DNA from: Marinomonas arctica
GTDB taxonomy: Bacteria > Pseudomonadota > Gammaproteobacteria > Pseudomonadales > Marinomonadaceae
Assembly: GCF_003259225.1 (NCBI RefSeq)
Contig: NZ_QHJF01000007.1
Coordinates: 1-64,000 of the forward strand
Direction: 5' to 3'
Length of the DNA stretch: 64,000 nt
The notes beneath the pieces are model-generated. The model was given only the letters and a program-made list of their open reading frames with translations, had not been told where the DNA came from and did no database searches. Within the stretch, counting starts at the first letter, position 1. Each line of letters begins with the position of its first letter. Positions 6,145 to 14,463 of the stretch are shown one piece after another. The position numbers and the translations under genes were made by a program.

Positions 6145-6576
6145 ATGAATATCGAAACCGTAGAAAAAGCAGACTATCTTAAGCTAATAGAAATCTGGGA
6201 GTCTTCAGTCAGGGCCACTCATGATTTTTTGGTCGAAGAGGATCTCCAAGCGTTAAAGCCGTTAATTTTAGAGCAGTATTTTGATGCCGTTGAGTTGAGG
6301 TGTGCTAAAAATGCGCAAGGTGAAATTCAAGGTTTTTGTGGTGTCCATGACGGTAATATTGAGATGCTGTTTATCTCGCCTGCTGCTCGCGGAAAAGGCA
6401 TTGGTACCATGTTGACGGCCAATGCTATCCATGAGCTGGGCGCTTCAAAGGTCGATGTAAACGAACAAAATGAGCAAGCACTGGGTTTTTATCTGCATAT
6501 TGGCTTTAAAGTGATAGGCCGGTCACCAGTAGATGGTCAGGGTAAGCCATATCCGCTGTTGCATATGGCGCTATAA
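6145..6576 (+). CDS. yjaB: GNAT-family N-acetyltransferase, YjaB-like
   Basis: A 143-residue GCN5-related acetyltransferase that transfers acetyl from acetyl-CoA to an unknown amine. The acetyl-CoA loop (motif A) reads ARGKGIGTML at about 85-95. The ending VNEQNEQALGFYLHIGFKV, then GRSPVDGQGKPYPLLHM, closely follows E. coli YjaB, as does the opening IWESSVRATHDFL. The ATG at 6145 is used; a TTG two codons upstream is possible. Ribosome binding is weak. It stands alone downstream of the TA region and may mark the return to core chromosome. Confidence 0.8.
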   Translation: MNIETVEKADYLKLIEIWESSVRATHDFLVEEDLQALKPLILEQYFDAVELRCAKNAQGEIQGFCGVHDGNIEMLFISPAARGKGIGTMLTANAIHELGASKVDVNEQNEQALGFYLHIGFKVIGRSPVDGQGKPYPLLHMAL

Positions 6577-6750
6577 ACATTCTGCGAAACAGCGCATCCC
6601 CTCAGTTTTTCAAAACACTTCCCTCCTCAGATTTATTATTTTTAATTTTTTTCACATTACTTTGATCCGCTTTTTTATTAGCTCCGTAAATAATCATGTT
6701 GAACACAAACTGAAACACCAAACTATTATTTAACCTTAAAGGACATTATT

Positions 6751-7248
6751 ATGTTAAAAAAATTAGTTGCAACATTACCTATTATCGCTGCTAGCGTTAT
6801 GTTTATGCCAGCTGCCCATGCGGATCACCATGGTATGAAAAAAGATATTGTTGATGTCGCAGTTGAAAATGGATCATTTGGGACACTGGTTGCGGCTGTT
6901 CAAGCGGGTGGTCTTGTTGACACACTAAAAAGTGAAGGCCCATTTACTGTTTTTGCACCAACCGATGAAGCCTTTGCAAAATTGCCTGCAGGCACAGTAG
7001 AAATGCTGTTAAAGCCTGAAAACAAAGACAAACTCGTTGCTGTATTAACCTATCACGTGGTGGCTGGCAAAGTTACTGCAGCAGATGTGGTAAAACTTGA
7101 CAGTGCAACTACCGTTCAAGGTCAAGCTGTGACGATTAAATCAAGTGGTGGGAATGTGATGATTAATGATGCCAAAGTCGTTATTGCTGATGTTGAAGCA
7201 AGCAATGGTGTAATTCATGTAATCGATACCGTATTACTGCCTAAATAA
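6751..7248 (+). CDS. Secreted fasciclin (FAS1) domain protein
   Basis: A 165-residue exported protein. The signal peptide spans residues 1-24, with likely cleavage after AHA. A single FAS1 domain fills the rest: the H1 box is [15 protein letters not shown] and the H2 region is [16 protein letters not shown], ending [13 protein letters not shown]. Bacterial FAS1 proteins are periplasmic or surface adhesion-like proteins of poorly defined function. An AAAGGA ribosome site precedes the ATG. It is a single-gene unit with its own terminator. Confidence 0.9.
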   Translation: MLKKLVATLPIIAASVMFMPAAHADHHGMKKDIVDVAVENGSFGTLVAAVQAGGLVDTLKSEGPFTVFAPTDEAFAKLPAGTVEMLLKPENKDKLVAVLTYHVVAGKVTAADVVKLDSATTVQGQAVTIKSSGGNVMINDAKVVIADVEASNGVIHVIDTVLLPK

Positions 7249-7284
7249 TAGGTCCTAAGTAATAGTAAATATTTAATACCATTT

Positions 7285-7325
7285 AAAAACGCAGAGGGAT
7301 ATTCTTTATTCCTTCTGTGTTTTTG
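7285..7325 (+). terminator. Terminator after the fasciclin gene
   Basis: AAAACGCAGAGGGA pairs with TTCCTTCTGTGTTTTT, allowing wobbles, across a short AT loop; a run of T ends the right arm. It lies 37 bp after the fasciclin stop. Confidence 0.65.
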
Positions 7326-7420
7326 GTATTTTAATACCAAGCACCCATCCCTTATAAAACCATTAAAGATAATAGAACTTTCTTTAAATAAAATAGTAAA
7401 AAGAAAACATTTTTATTTTT

Positions 7421-7999
7421 TCATTTACTCAATGCCCTCTCCACACATATGGCAGCATGAGCATCATTCGCCGCATACAGAATCTGATTTTCTTTCAGTG
7501 GATAAGCGCCCCAGTTGGATTTCTGGGCGCCTTTGCCAAGACGTTTCCCCAGTACCATGGCGACAGCAGCACGGGCACCAATGCTGTTTTTTTCTCCAGC
7601 AAGACGTTTCAAAGTCATCGATAAGTCTTGCGTATTGACTATGTCGATGTTGAGCTTGTTTCGCAGTTCTTTGTTATCGTCTTTGATACCAAAACCGATT
7701 TTCTTGATGTTTGGGTTGGTTAAAATTTCCTTGGCCGCTGCAACGGCGACAGCAAATCGAACCGGAAAGAGAAACGCCTTGGACTCTGTCGCCAGTTGAA
7801 TAAGCGATGGGCCGGGGCTGACCTCTCCTTTTTGAAAGATCGGTTTGCTTTCGGTATCGAATCCTAGGCTGGTTTCGTTTTTTAGGGCTTCTATGGCTTG
7901 TGCTGCGTCAAGTTCGTTCTCAACGATGTAAATATCGGAAAGACCAAGACCAATGTACAAGGGTAATTCGCTGATTTGTTCCTTGCTGGGACGTTCCAT
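7421..7999 (-). CDS. 3'-5' exonuclease domain protein (RNase D-like, DEDD)
   Basis: A 192-residue single-domain DnaQ-like nuclease that should trim RNA or DNA from the 3' end using two metal ions. Motif I is GFDTES (residues 46-51), motif II lies around IGFGIKDDNKEL, and motif III is YAANDAHAA near the C-terminus, the DEDDy type. It lacks the HRDC domains of RNase D and so is a short, free-standing version. It follows the TPR-protein gene at 15 bp and is probably cotranscribed. The substrate is unknown. Confidence 0.8.
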   Translation of the reverse strand: MERPSKEQISELPLYIGLGLSDIYIVENELDAAQAIEALKNETSLGFDTESKPIFQKGEVSPGPSLIQLATESKAFLFPVRFAVAVAAAKEILTNPNIKKIGFGIKDDNKELRNKLNIDIVNTQDLSMTLKRLAGEKNSIGARAAVAMVLGKRLGKGAQKSNWGAYPLKENQILYAANDAHAAICVERALSK

Positions 8000-8014
8000 T
8001 TCTTATCTCTTTTT

Positions 8015-8434
8015 TTAGACGCCTTTGAGTGCTTTTAATAAATCACGGATGTCCGCTTTGAGCTCTTTGTCGATGATTTTATTGCTGTGAATTTTAGCTT
8101 GTTCTAGGTATGCAATAGCACCAGCGTTATCGCCTAGCTCTACTTTTAGTTGAGCGACAGAAAAGCCGATGGAAGAGAGATAATCTTTGGCGTTGATTGC
8201 GGTGGCTTTTGCTAGGGCTTTGTCATAGAGAGCAATGGCCTGCTCCAAGTCATCGGTAAAATCGGCAAGGGTTTCCCATTGAACCGGATGGTCTTTGTCA
8301 GTACCGTCGTTCTCTTCGCAGAGTCTCAGCAACGTTTGATAAGATGCATCAAAGCCAACTTGGTCTTTTTTGTTGGCGCAAGTCATAAGCACTTTCGCAA
8401 GAGAAAGCACTTCTTTGTATATTTTGGTGTTCAT
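8015..8434 (-). CDS. Small TPR-like protein of unknown function
   Basis: A 139-residue all-helical protein with TPR-like repeats in its C-terminal half, such as DLEQAIALYDKALAKATA and GDNAGAIAYLEQAKIH. No signal peptide or membrane segment is present. It is the first gene of a two-gene unit with the exonuclease downstream (15 bp gap), so it may act as a partner or adaptor of that nuclease. That link rests on position alone. Confidence 0.6.
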   Translation of the reverse strand: MNTKIYKEVLSLAKVLMTCANKKDQVGFDASYQTLLRLCEENDGTDKDHPVQWETLADFTDDLEQAIALYDKALAKATAINAKDYLSSIGFSVAQLKVELGDNAGAIAYLEQAKIHSNKIIDKELKADIRDLLKALKGV

Positions 8435-8545
8435 ATTTCACTCTGTTTGCTGCATTCGATTATGTCATGGCGAGTATGGTAATTTTAATAGAGAATTTAT
8501 GACAGCTTTTCACTGGGATCTTGAAAAATAATGGGAGTTATCTCG

Positions 8546-8947
8546 ATGCAAGTTCATGAATGTGTGTCTTTTATATTACTAAAAGACAATCAGGTGTTGT
8601 TAGAAAAACGCGCCCAAGACAAAGAGTACGATCCCAATTTGATCGCGATTCCCGGTGGTCATATGGAACACGGTGAAACAAGAGAACAAGCCCTATTTCG
8701 AGAGCTAGAAGAAGAGCTGGATATCGTTCCAACGTCTTATGTGTATTTATGTTCTCTGTATCACCCAACAGGAGAGCTTCAACTCATCCATTATTATGTC
8801 ATTACACAATGGACAGGCACGATCGTTTCGCTAGAAGCGGACGAAGTCGCTTGGCATTCGCTTGAAGCAAACCCACTTGATATCGAGGCGGATAAAGTGG
8901 CACTGGCAGAGTATCGAAGACTCAGCTTGTCATTAATAATCCTGTAA
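8546..8947 (+). CDS. Nudix hydrolase
   Basis: A 133-residue Nudix protein. The Nudix box is GGHMEHGETREQALFRELEEEL at about 38-59, with the RELEEEL metal-binding glutamates intact. It should hydrolyse a nucleoside diphosphate linked to another group; MutT-like or sugar-nucleotide activity cannot be separated here. I choose ATG 8546 because GGGAG lies 8 nt upstream and the protein then starts at its first strand; an ATG at 8531 is also in frame. It stands alone. Confidence 0.85.
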   Translation: MQVHECVSFILLKDNQVLLEKRAQDKEYDPNLIAIPGGHMEHGETREQALFRELEEELDIVPTSYVYLCSLYHPTGELQLIHYYVITQWTGTIVSLEADEVAWHSLEANPLDIEADKVALAEYRRLSLSLIIL

Positions 8948-9159
8948 ATTCATACGACGACGTAAAATAAGACCCTTTCGAGTGAATGCTGAACCTAAGG
9001 GATTAATTACGGGGATATTTCGCTTATCGCAAAAATCAATATCATTTATCGATTAAACAATTACAAAGACAAACATCATACCTCTATTCTCAAAATGCTT
9101 TTTTTATAAAAGCAGTGCTTAGATTACAAGGGCAATAACAATAAAAATGGAGAACAAGT

Positions 9160-9702
9160 ATGTTTAAAATCATGAACAACATAGCGATGTGTTCAATCTT
9201 TTTACTAAGCAGTGTTGCTGCATCAGCCGCCGATGAAAACCCGAATAGAGACGACCGTTTTACAACAAAATTTGTCTACGAGTCTCGCGTGACGATAGAT
9301 AAAGAACGCGTCACCGTTGGACAAAGCAAATATGGTGAACGAGGTATTGTTTGGATAACAGGTGGCGAATTTGCAGGGCCATCGATGAAAGGCAAAATCA
9401 TACCAGGCGGCGGTGACTGGCAGCTTGGCCGACCTGACGGAAGCAGAGAGCTAGATGCAAAATACGCACTAAAAACCGACGATGGCTTTGTAATCTTAGT
9501 TCAAAACAAGGTAACCATTAGCCCAGAACCCACTAAAGAAGACCCAAATAATCGTTATGCCCGAAGCGTATTAAGTTTCGAAGCACCGATCGGCAGCCCC
9601 TATGAATGGATGAATAAATCTGTTTTTCTAGGCACGTTAGACAGAGCAGATAACTACAACGAAAATCCAGCGGTTATCATTCGAGTGTGGCAACTTCTCT
9701 AA
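9160..9702 (+). CDS. Secreted DUF3237 domain protein
   Basis: A 180-residue exported protein. Residues 1-23 form a signal peptide. The mature part follows the DUF3237 pattern: RGIVWITGGEFAGPSMKGKI, GGGDWQLGRPDG, LDAKYALKTDDGF, then a RYARSVLSFEAPIG block and YEWMNKSVFLGTL near the end. The family is a beta barrel of unknown biochemical role, sometimes linked to fatty-acid-like ligands. A GGAGAA ribosome site precedes the ATG. It faces the MFS gene convergently. Confidence 0.75.
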   Translation: MFKIMNNIAMCSIFLLSSVAASAADENPNRDDRFTTKFVYESRVTIDKERVTVGQSKYGERGIVWITGGEFAGPSMKGKIIPGGGDWQLGRPDGSRELDAKYALKTDDGFVILVQNKVTISPEPTKEDPNNRYARSVLSFEAPIGSPYEWMNKSVFLGTLDRADNYNENPAVIIRVWQLL

Positions 9703-9711
9703 ATTTTTTCT

Positions 9712-9744
9712 TAAGCTCCGATGCTTAAACGTTATCGGAGCTTA
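9712..9744. terminator. Convergent intergenic hairpin
   Basis: TAAGCTCCGAT and ATCGGAGCTTA form a perfect 11-bp stem with an 11-nt loop between two convergent genes, overlapping the last codons of the MFS gene. No clear T-run follows on either strand, so termination would be weak or factor-assisted. Confidence 0.45.
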
Positions 9745-10927
9745 GCTCGTTTACAACTCTTTTTTGTCGAACCAAGCTGACTTCAGCCAAAACAACAATC
9801 CCCAACACTAGCCAAGATGCCATGATGACGCCCGTCCAACCATCCGCTTGCCAGAATGGATCAAGATAAAACCCACCAAGACTGGCCCCTAAATAATAAA
9901 ACACCAAGTATAAGGAAGAAGCACTGGCTTTAGCGTGTTTGGCATTACGACTCACAAAGCTGCTCGCCGTTGAGTGGCATAAAAAGAAACCAAAGCTGTT
10001 TATCAATAAGCCCGCGATGATCGCCAATAAAGAACCCCCTAATGTGACGAGTGAACCAAACATGAAAATACAAGTGCCTAGTACCATGATGTTTGGCTGG
10101 CTCCAGCGTTTGGCAAGTTTGCCCGAAATAGCTGAACCCAATGTACCAGACAAATAGGTAAGGAAAAGCAGGCCAACGTATTTAGCGGTTAAGTTATAAG
10201 GCGCGGCTTCCAAAACGAAGGTCACGTAGCTGTATTGGTTGATAAAAATGAAGAAGCTAAAACCGCCAATGAAATAACTAGTTAGTAAGCGACGATTCTG
10301 CAGATGGCTTTTCATGTTCATCAGGATATGACCAACACGCAGAGGCTTGGGCTCGAAGTGTTGGGATTTTGGTAATAGGACAAAAAAGGCCAATAAACAA
10401 ATTAAGCTAATCACACTCATGACGCCAAACGTTGCCGAGCGTCCTAGCCATTCGCCAACAAAACCGCCAATCAGACGACCACCAATGCCGCCCAGTGTGT
10501 TGCCGCTAATGTATAAACCAACGGCCACCATTAAGGCTTCCGGTGTGTATTCGTCGCCCAAATAAGCTACAGCAATAGCAGGTAAGCCGGCGAGAAAGAA
10601 ACCTTGCAGAGCCCGCAATGCCAATAATGATTCGTAACTTTGTACTAGGGATAAACAGAAAGTGGTCAAGGTGATACCAGCCATGGTCATCACCATAATG
10701 CCTTTGCGGCCTAAGGCATCTGAAATTGGACCGTAGAAAAGCAAAGATATACCCAAGGTCAGTGTCGTAATGGTAAAGCTACCACTGGCTTGCAGTGGGG
10801 TAATGGCAAACTCATTGGCAATCATAGGCAACAAGGGTTGTGTCACATACACATTGGCAAAAATCATAAAAGAACCAATGATAAGCGCCACGGTGCCTCG
10901 CCAAAATACGGAACTGCCCACTTCAAT
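9725..10927 (-). CDS. ynfM: MFS exporter, YnfM-like
   Basis: About 400 residues with 12 predicted membrane helices. It carries the MFS loop 2-3 motif (GPISDALGRKG) and the sequence layout of E. coli YnfM (NVYVTQPLLPMIANEF near the start, ALQGFFLAGLPAIAVAYLGDE after). It is probably a drug or metabolite exporter; the substrate is unknown. I take GTG at 10927, 6 nt after GGAGA, since an upstream start at 10963 would add 12 polar residues unlike the family. A divergent LysR gene lies 150 bp away, as in the E. coli ynfL-ynfM pair. Confidence 0.8.
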   Translation of the reverse strand: MEVGSSVFWRGTVALIIGSFMIFANVYVTQPLLPMIANEFAITPLQASGSFTITTLTLGISLLFYGPISDALGRKGIMVMTMAGITLTTFCLSLVQSYESLLALRALQGFFLAGLPAIAVAYLGDEYTPEALMVAVGLYISGNTLGGIGGRLIGGFVGEWLGRSATFGVMSVISLICLLAFFVLLPKSQHFEPKPLRVGHILMNMKSHLQNRRLLTSYFIGGFSFFIFINQYSYVTFVLEAAPYNLTAKYVGLLFLTYLSGTLGSAISGKLAKRWSQPNIMVLGTCIFMFGSLVTLGGSLLAIIAGLLINSFGFFLCHSTASSFVSRNAKHAKASASSLYLVFYYLGASLGGFYLDPFWQADGWTGVIMASWLVLGIVVLAEVSLVRQKRVVNELSSDNV

Positions 10928-11077
10928 CACAACCACTCTCCACGAATCACAGTAACACACCACGGGACGCAGCCCGATGATAAACCCAACAAAAAATGCT
11001 TTTTTATAGTTACACTATACGCCCAGCCAAATAATCAATAAAATATATCCATCTTATCCAATCCATAAAGGTTATTG

Positions 11078-11965
11078 ATGGACATTAAACCTCTGCGTTA
11101 TTTTATTGCGATAGCCAAGACAGAGAGCTTTACCAAAGCCGCCCAACAGCTAGGCGTAGCACAGCCGGCGGTCAGCATGGCCATCAAAAAGCTAGAAGCG
11201 GATTTGGACTTAACCTTAATTCATCGAGCAGATCGAAATATCGGACTCACCGACGAAGGCAAAAAACTGCTGATTCATGCTGAAAAAATCATTCAAGCCA
11301 CAGACGATGCCTTGTTAGAAATGAGTGAGCTAAAAGGGTTGAGCCAAGGTGAGGTTCGTGTGGGCATTCCCAGCATGCTGGGCTCTTATTACTTTCCACC
11401 GATTCTGATGGCATTTCGCCATAAATACCCCACTATTACCTTAAGAGTCATCGAAGGGGGAACTTGGCAATTGCAAAAAATGCTCGAAAGTGGCGAATTG
11501 GACCTGAGCGTTATCGTTGCTGAAACACTTCCCGATAGTCTACAAACTCAAGCCCTCATTCGAGAAGAAATGCTGGTGACTGTGGCGACCGATCACCCTT
11601 TTAGCCAGCTAACGAAAATTTCCCCTGAAGCATTTTTCGAAGAAGAATTAGTCATGTTCAAAGAAGGGTATTTTCATCGGCGCATTGTCGATAAGCTGGC
11701 CAAAGCCTGTAACAGGACACCTAAGATTGGTTTCGAAACCAACTTAATTCCGCTTATCAAATCCATCACTCAACAAGGTTTTGGTATTTCTACCCTACTC
11801 GCCATGGTTATCGAAGAAGACGATGAACTGATCACTCGTTCTTTTGATCCACCAATCTGGCTAGATCTAGGTATTGCTTGGCGCAAAGACAGTTATCTAT
11901 CAAAAGCCAATCGTGCTTTCCTAGAGTTTGTTAGTGAACATGGTCGATATAAACGCAAAACATAA
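11078..11965 (+). CDS. ynfL: LysR-family regulator, YnfL-like
   Basis: A 295-residue LysR-type transcription regulator. The winged helix-turn-helix occupies residues 1-60 (LRYFIAIAKTESFTKAAQQL, then VSMAIKKLEADL), and the periplasmic-binding-like effector domain starts near 90 (GEVRVGIPSMLGSYYFPPIL). ATG 11078 is used; TTG directly before it is also in frame. It is transcribed divergently from the YnfM-like exporter, so by family habit it should control that gene and itself from the shared 150-bp interval. The inducer is unknown. Confidence 0.85.
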   Translation: MDIKPLRYFIAIAKTESFTKAAQQLGVAQPAVSMAIKKLEADLDLTLIHRADRNIGLTDEGKKLLIHAEKIIQATDDALLEMSELKGLSQGEVRVGIPSMLGSYYFPPILMAFRHKYPTITLRVIEGGTWQLQKMLESGELDLSVIVAETLPDSLQTQALIREEMLVTVATDHPFSQLTKISPEAFFEEELVMFKEGYFHRRIVDKLAKACNRTPKIGFETNLIPLIKSITQQGFGISTLLAMVIEEDDELITRSFDPPIWLDLGIAWRKDSYLSKANRAFLEFVSEHGRYKRKT

Positions 11966-12014
11966 AAAATGCCCACTCTGCTTACGGTATTATCAGTGAA
12001 CAGAGTAGGCATTT
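11965..12014 (-). terminator. Bidirectional terminator between ynfL and cbiM-like gene
   Basis: AAATGCC-ACTCTG pairs with CAGAGT-GGCATTT across a 20-nt loop, each arm with one extra base. On the minus strand the stem is followed by TTTTTT, making a good terminator for the CbiM-like gene; it can also stop the LysR transcript. Confidence 0.65.
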
Positions 12015-12031
12015 AGAACTACGCTTTCTAA

Positions 12032-12703
12032 CTAGTTAAATAAACGCGCTTCAAACAAAGACGAGTTCTTAAAGCGATGCAGGCTTTTCGCACCCGCTAA
12101 TACAGCAAGATCTAAAACAGGTTCAATCAGCACAACGCTTAAATACGCAATACCAAAGGTCGCCACGGCCGCGGTGTTCTCGGCACCGAAACCTTGTCCA
12201 TAAAACGCCCAAAAAGCCACCCAAGCGACAATACCGCCTTGGTAAGTTAGGGACAGTTTCAATGCTTGTTTATAGCTAATATCGACATAAGCCGTATTCT
12301 CAGCAATGGTTCGGCGCGCAACGGCCGACATAGCAAACAGAGGTAATAACAAGGTTGTGACATTCATGCCGTATTGAGGTAGATCAAATTGGGCAAAGAA
12401 AACACCTTGCGTTAATAAGCCTAACATCAAACCAATAGAAGCAGCCGCAGGACCAAAGATAAGAAACAGCGTTGAGCCTAAGATAAGATGCACTTCCGAT
12501 ACACCAACCGCGTGATGAGGAAAGAGTTCAAAGAAGGCAAAGACAAGCAGTGTGGTTAATGCGCTGCGACCGATCAAAGACATGAGACCCTCTTTTTTGA
12601 TCATCTCAATAGATGCTTTCGCAGAAAAGCCAAACGCCGCCAAAGCGGTAGCGTAACTCAAAACAATTTTTGCGCCATCAACGACGCCAGGTTCAATATG
12701 CAC
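12032..12703 (-). CDS. CbiM-like energy-coupling-factor cobalt transporter component
   Basis: A 223-residue integral membrane protein beginning MHIEPGVVDGAKIVLSYATA, the N-terminal His-containing start that binds metal in CbiM/NikM substrate-binding subunits. It has about seven helices and FFELFPHHAVGVSEVHLILGST in the middle. It should take up cobalt for cobalamin synthesis. A cobalamin riboswitch directly upstream supports the cobalt role over nickel. No CbiN, CbiQ or CbiO partners are in the window; they must be elsewhere or the protein acts alone. Confidence 0.8.
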   Translation of the reverse strand: MHIEPGVVDGAKIVLSYATALAAFGFSAKASIEMIKKEGLMSLIGRSALTTLLVFAFFELFPHHAVGVSEVHLILGSTLFLIFGPAAASIGLMLGLLTQGVFFAQFDLPQYGMNVTTLLLPLFAMSAVARRTIAENTAYVDISYKQALKLSLTYQGGIVAWVAFWAFYGQGFGAENTAAVATFGIAYLSVVLIEPVLDLAVLAGAKSLHRFKNSSLFEARLFN

Positions 12704-12779
12704 TATGTGCCTCCAAAATATGCTTCATACTCACCCGTATGATTCAAATTGATGGTTTTTCTGCTTAGAAAAACCGGAT

Positions 12780-12978
12780 TAATGAAGGCCGGTCTCCGGA
12801 CTGATAAGTGTTTGGAAGAGCTGTATTTCGAAGACTCTCATTCCTTCCCGTCTATAAAGACAGTGGAAGTAAGAAGAAACACACCACTTATTTACCGTTG
12901 CGGGGGCAGTACAGGGATTGCTTACAAGAATTAAACGCACCTGTTTCCCGTTTCACCCTTTAGGGCACCTTCACAAGA
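12780..12978 (-). ncRNA. Cobalamin (B12) riboswitch
   Basis: On the minus strand the conserved order is present: GGTGCC and GGGTGAAACGGGAAACAGGTGCG at the 5' end, CCCCGCAACGGTAA in the core, and the B12-box region AGTCCGGAGACCGGCC at about 12787-12803. It lies about 80 nt upstream of the CbiM-like start, so adenosylcobalamin or a relative should switch off cobalt uptake. An expression-platform hairpin (AAAAACC/GGTTTTT, about 12754-12775) lies between aptamer and gene. Confidence 0.92.
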
Positions 12979-13073
12979 ACTGATTATCACGGCTTTACAG
13001 CGTGCTATCAGAATCTCGAAGCCTACGTTTTAACAAGCTTTTACGCAACAGACAGGCGATAAATAAAAGTAGA

Positions 13074-13110
13074 TAAAAAAATACCTTTCATCCAAAGAAG
13101 AAAGGTATTC
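13074..13110 (-). terminator. Terminator after the FUSC gene
   Basis: On the minus strand AATACCTTTC and GAAAGGTATT form a 10-bp stem with a 10-nt loop, followed by TTTTTTT. It lies 27 bp past the stop codon of the FUSC gene. Confidence 0.8.
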
Positions 13111-13136
13111 ATAGTAAACAGCGACATTAAAAAATA

Positions 13137-14204
13137 TTAAGAAGGTCGTCGACCCGATAAGGAGCTACGCGCATTCATTCTTGATTCAATATGTTTAAGG
13201 AGAGAAGTGCGATGGAAAATAGTCCCGCCGACAATACCAATAATACTGCCAATAGAAATATCCACTAATCTATGCAGCAACAACACATCTGTGCTCATAT
13301 TCGCACTGGTAAACTCCGCCATAATCACGGTCAATGGTGTAACAAAAATAACAGCCGCACCGTAGTTCTTCACAATCAACAATTCCACTAAGAATTGGAA
13401 AAGAATCATACTAAGGGCCAATACCCAATAATTTGGCTGCAGAGAGAACAAACACCAAGCGACCCCCATACCAATTGCGGTTCCAACAATACGATGAACA
13501 TTTCGGTGCCAAATCATACGATAAGTCGCGCCTTGTAAAATGGCGGCGCAGGAAATCGGCACCCAAAGAGCATTAGGTAATGCTAACCATAGAGCGAACA
13601 AATAAGAAAAAGCGATAAAAAAAGCCACTAACGCCCCTTCTAAGATAATCGCATTAACCTGAGGATCGGTTTCGACTGTTGTTGCTGGCAAATCATTCGC
13701 GCCAGTCATTAAGCTATAAACAAAGGCTAAAGCACAGGATAAGATCCCACCTAAAGCCACCATGCCAATATTCGATGCCCATTTACCTAAGTCAAAAGGC
13801 AGGTAGATTGCTAAAGCAGAAACGAGAATAAAGAAAAAACTACCCGGAGGCGGCAAACGGTAATAACGCGTAATAACAATTGCGCCGAAGGACAACAACC
13901 CAAGAGCTAAAGCCGCTAAATATGGATTAAAGCTAGAAAGCGATCCAATGGTAAAGCAGACCATAAAGCCAAATGAACACATGGCCAGCGTCACCATACG
14001 ATGCGCTGTTCGCGTTTTAGGCAAGTACAAAATAACCATTGTCCCTAGGCTTGATAGCGTTGCTATCGCAAACTGATCTGTGGCCGCGCCTATCAATGCT
14101 GGGATACCAACGCATAGGGCAGCAAGCACAGCCAAATGCCAAGGGCGTTTAATGTCACTCCACGAGAAAAGGTCTCTTAACTGAATCAATAAGGCTTTTA
14201 TCAA
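13137..14204 (-). CDS. FUSC-family membrane protein
   Basis: A 355-residue inner-membrane protein with about ten hydrophobic helices in two sets of five, separated by a short loop near residue 170. This is the fusaric-acid-resistance (FUSC_2) layout of aromatic-acid exporter subunits such as the YccS or AaeB membrane parts. It lacks the large cytoplasmic domain of full-length AaeB and ends with a basic tail. No membrane-fusion partner gene adjoins it. Export of small aromatic acids is a family-based guess. Confidence 0.65.
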   Translation of the reverse strand: MIKALLIQLRDLFSWSDIKRPWHLAVLAALCVGIPALIGAATDQFAIATLSSLGTMVILYLPKTRTAHRMVTLAMCSFGFMVCFTIGSLSSFNPYLAALALGLLSFGAIVITRYYRLPPPGSFFFILVSALAIYLPFDLGKWASNIGMVALGGILSCALAFVYSLMTGANDLPATTVETDPQVNAIILEGALVAFFIAFSYLFALWLALPNALWVPISCAAILQGATYRMIWHRNVHRIVGTAIGMGVAWCLFSLQPNYWVLALSMILFQFLVELLIVKNYGAAVIFVTPLTVIMAEFTSANMSTDVLLLHRLVDISIGSIIGIVGGTIFHRTSLLKHIESRMNARSSLSGRRPS

Positions 14205-14463
14205 GTAGATACTCCGTAAAAATCTGTTTAATAGATAAACATTTTACCATCATTCCTGACTATCAATAATGAAAAAAACACACAAAACAGCAAGATTACT
14301 CACCACTTAACAGGATAAATATTGTTTCGAAACTAAAAAAAGTGCGCTTGCGAACAAAACTATAAATTTTTTTTATATTTTCACATAAAAAAACATTATA
14401 GTGTCTTTTATAATATTTTGTTGCTCGATGTTGTTACTACCAATTTTCTGAAGGACACAGATT

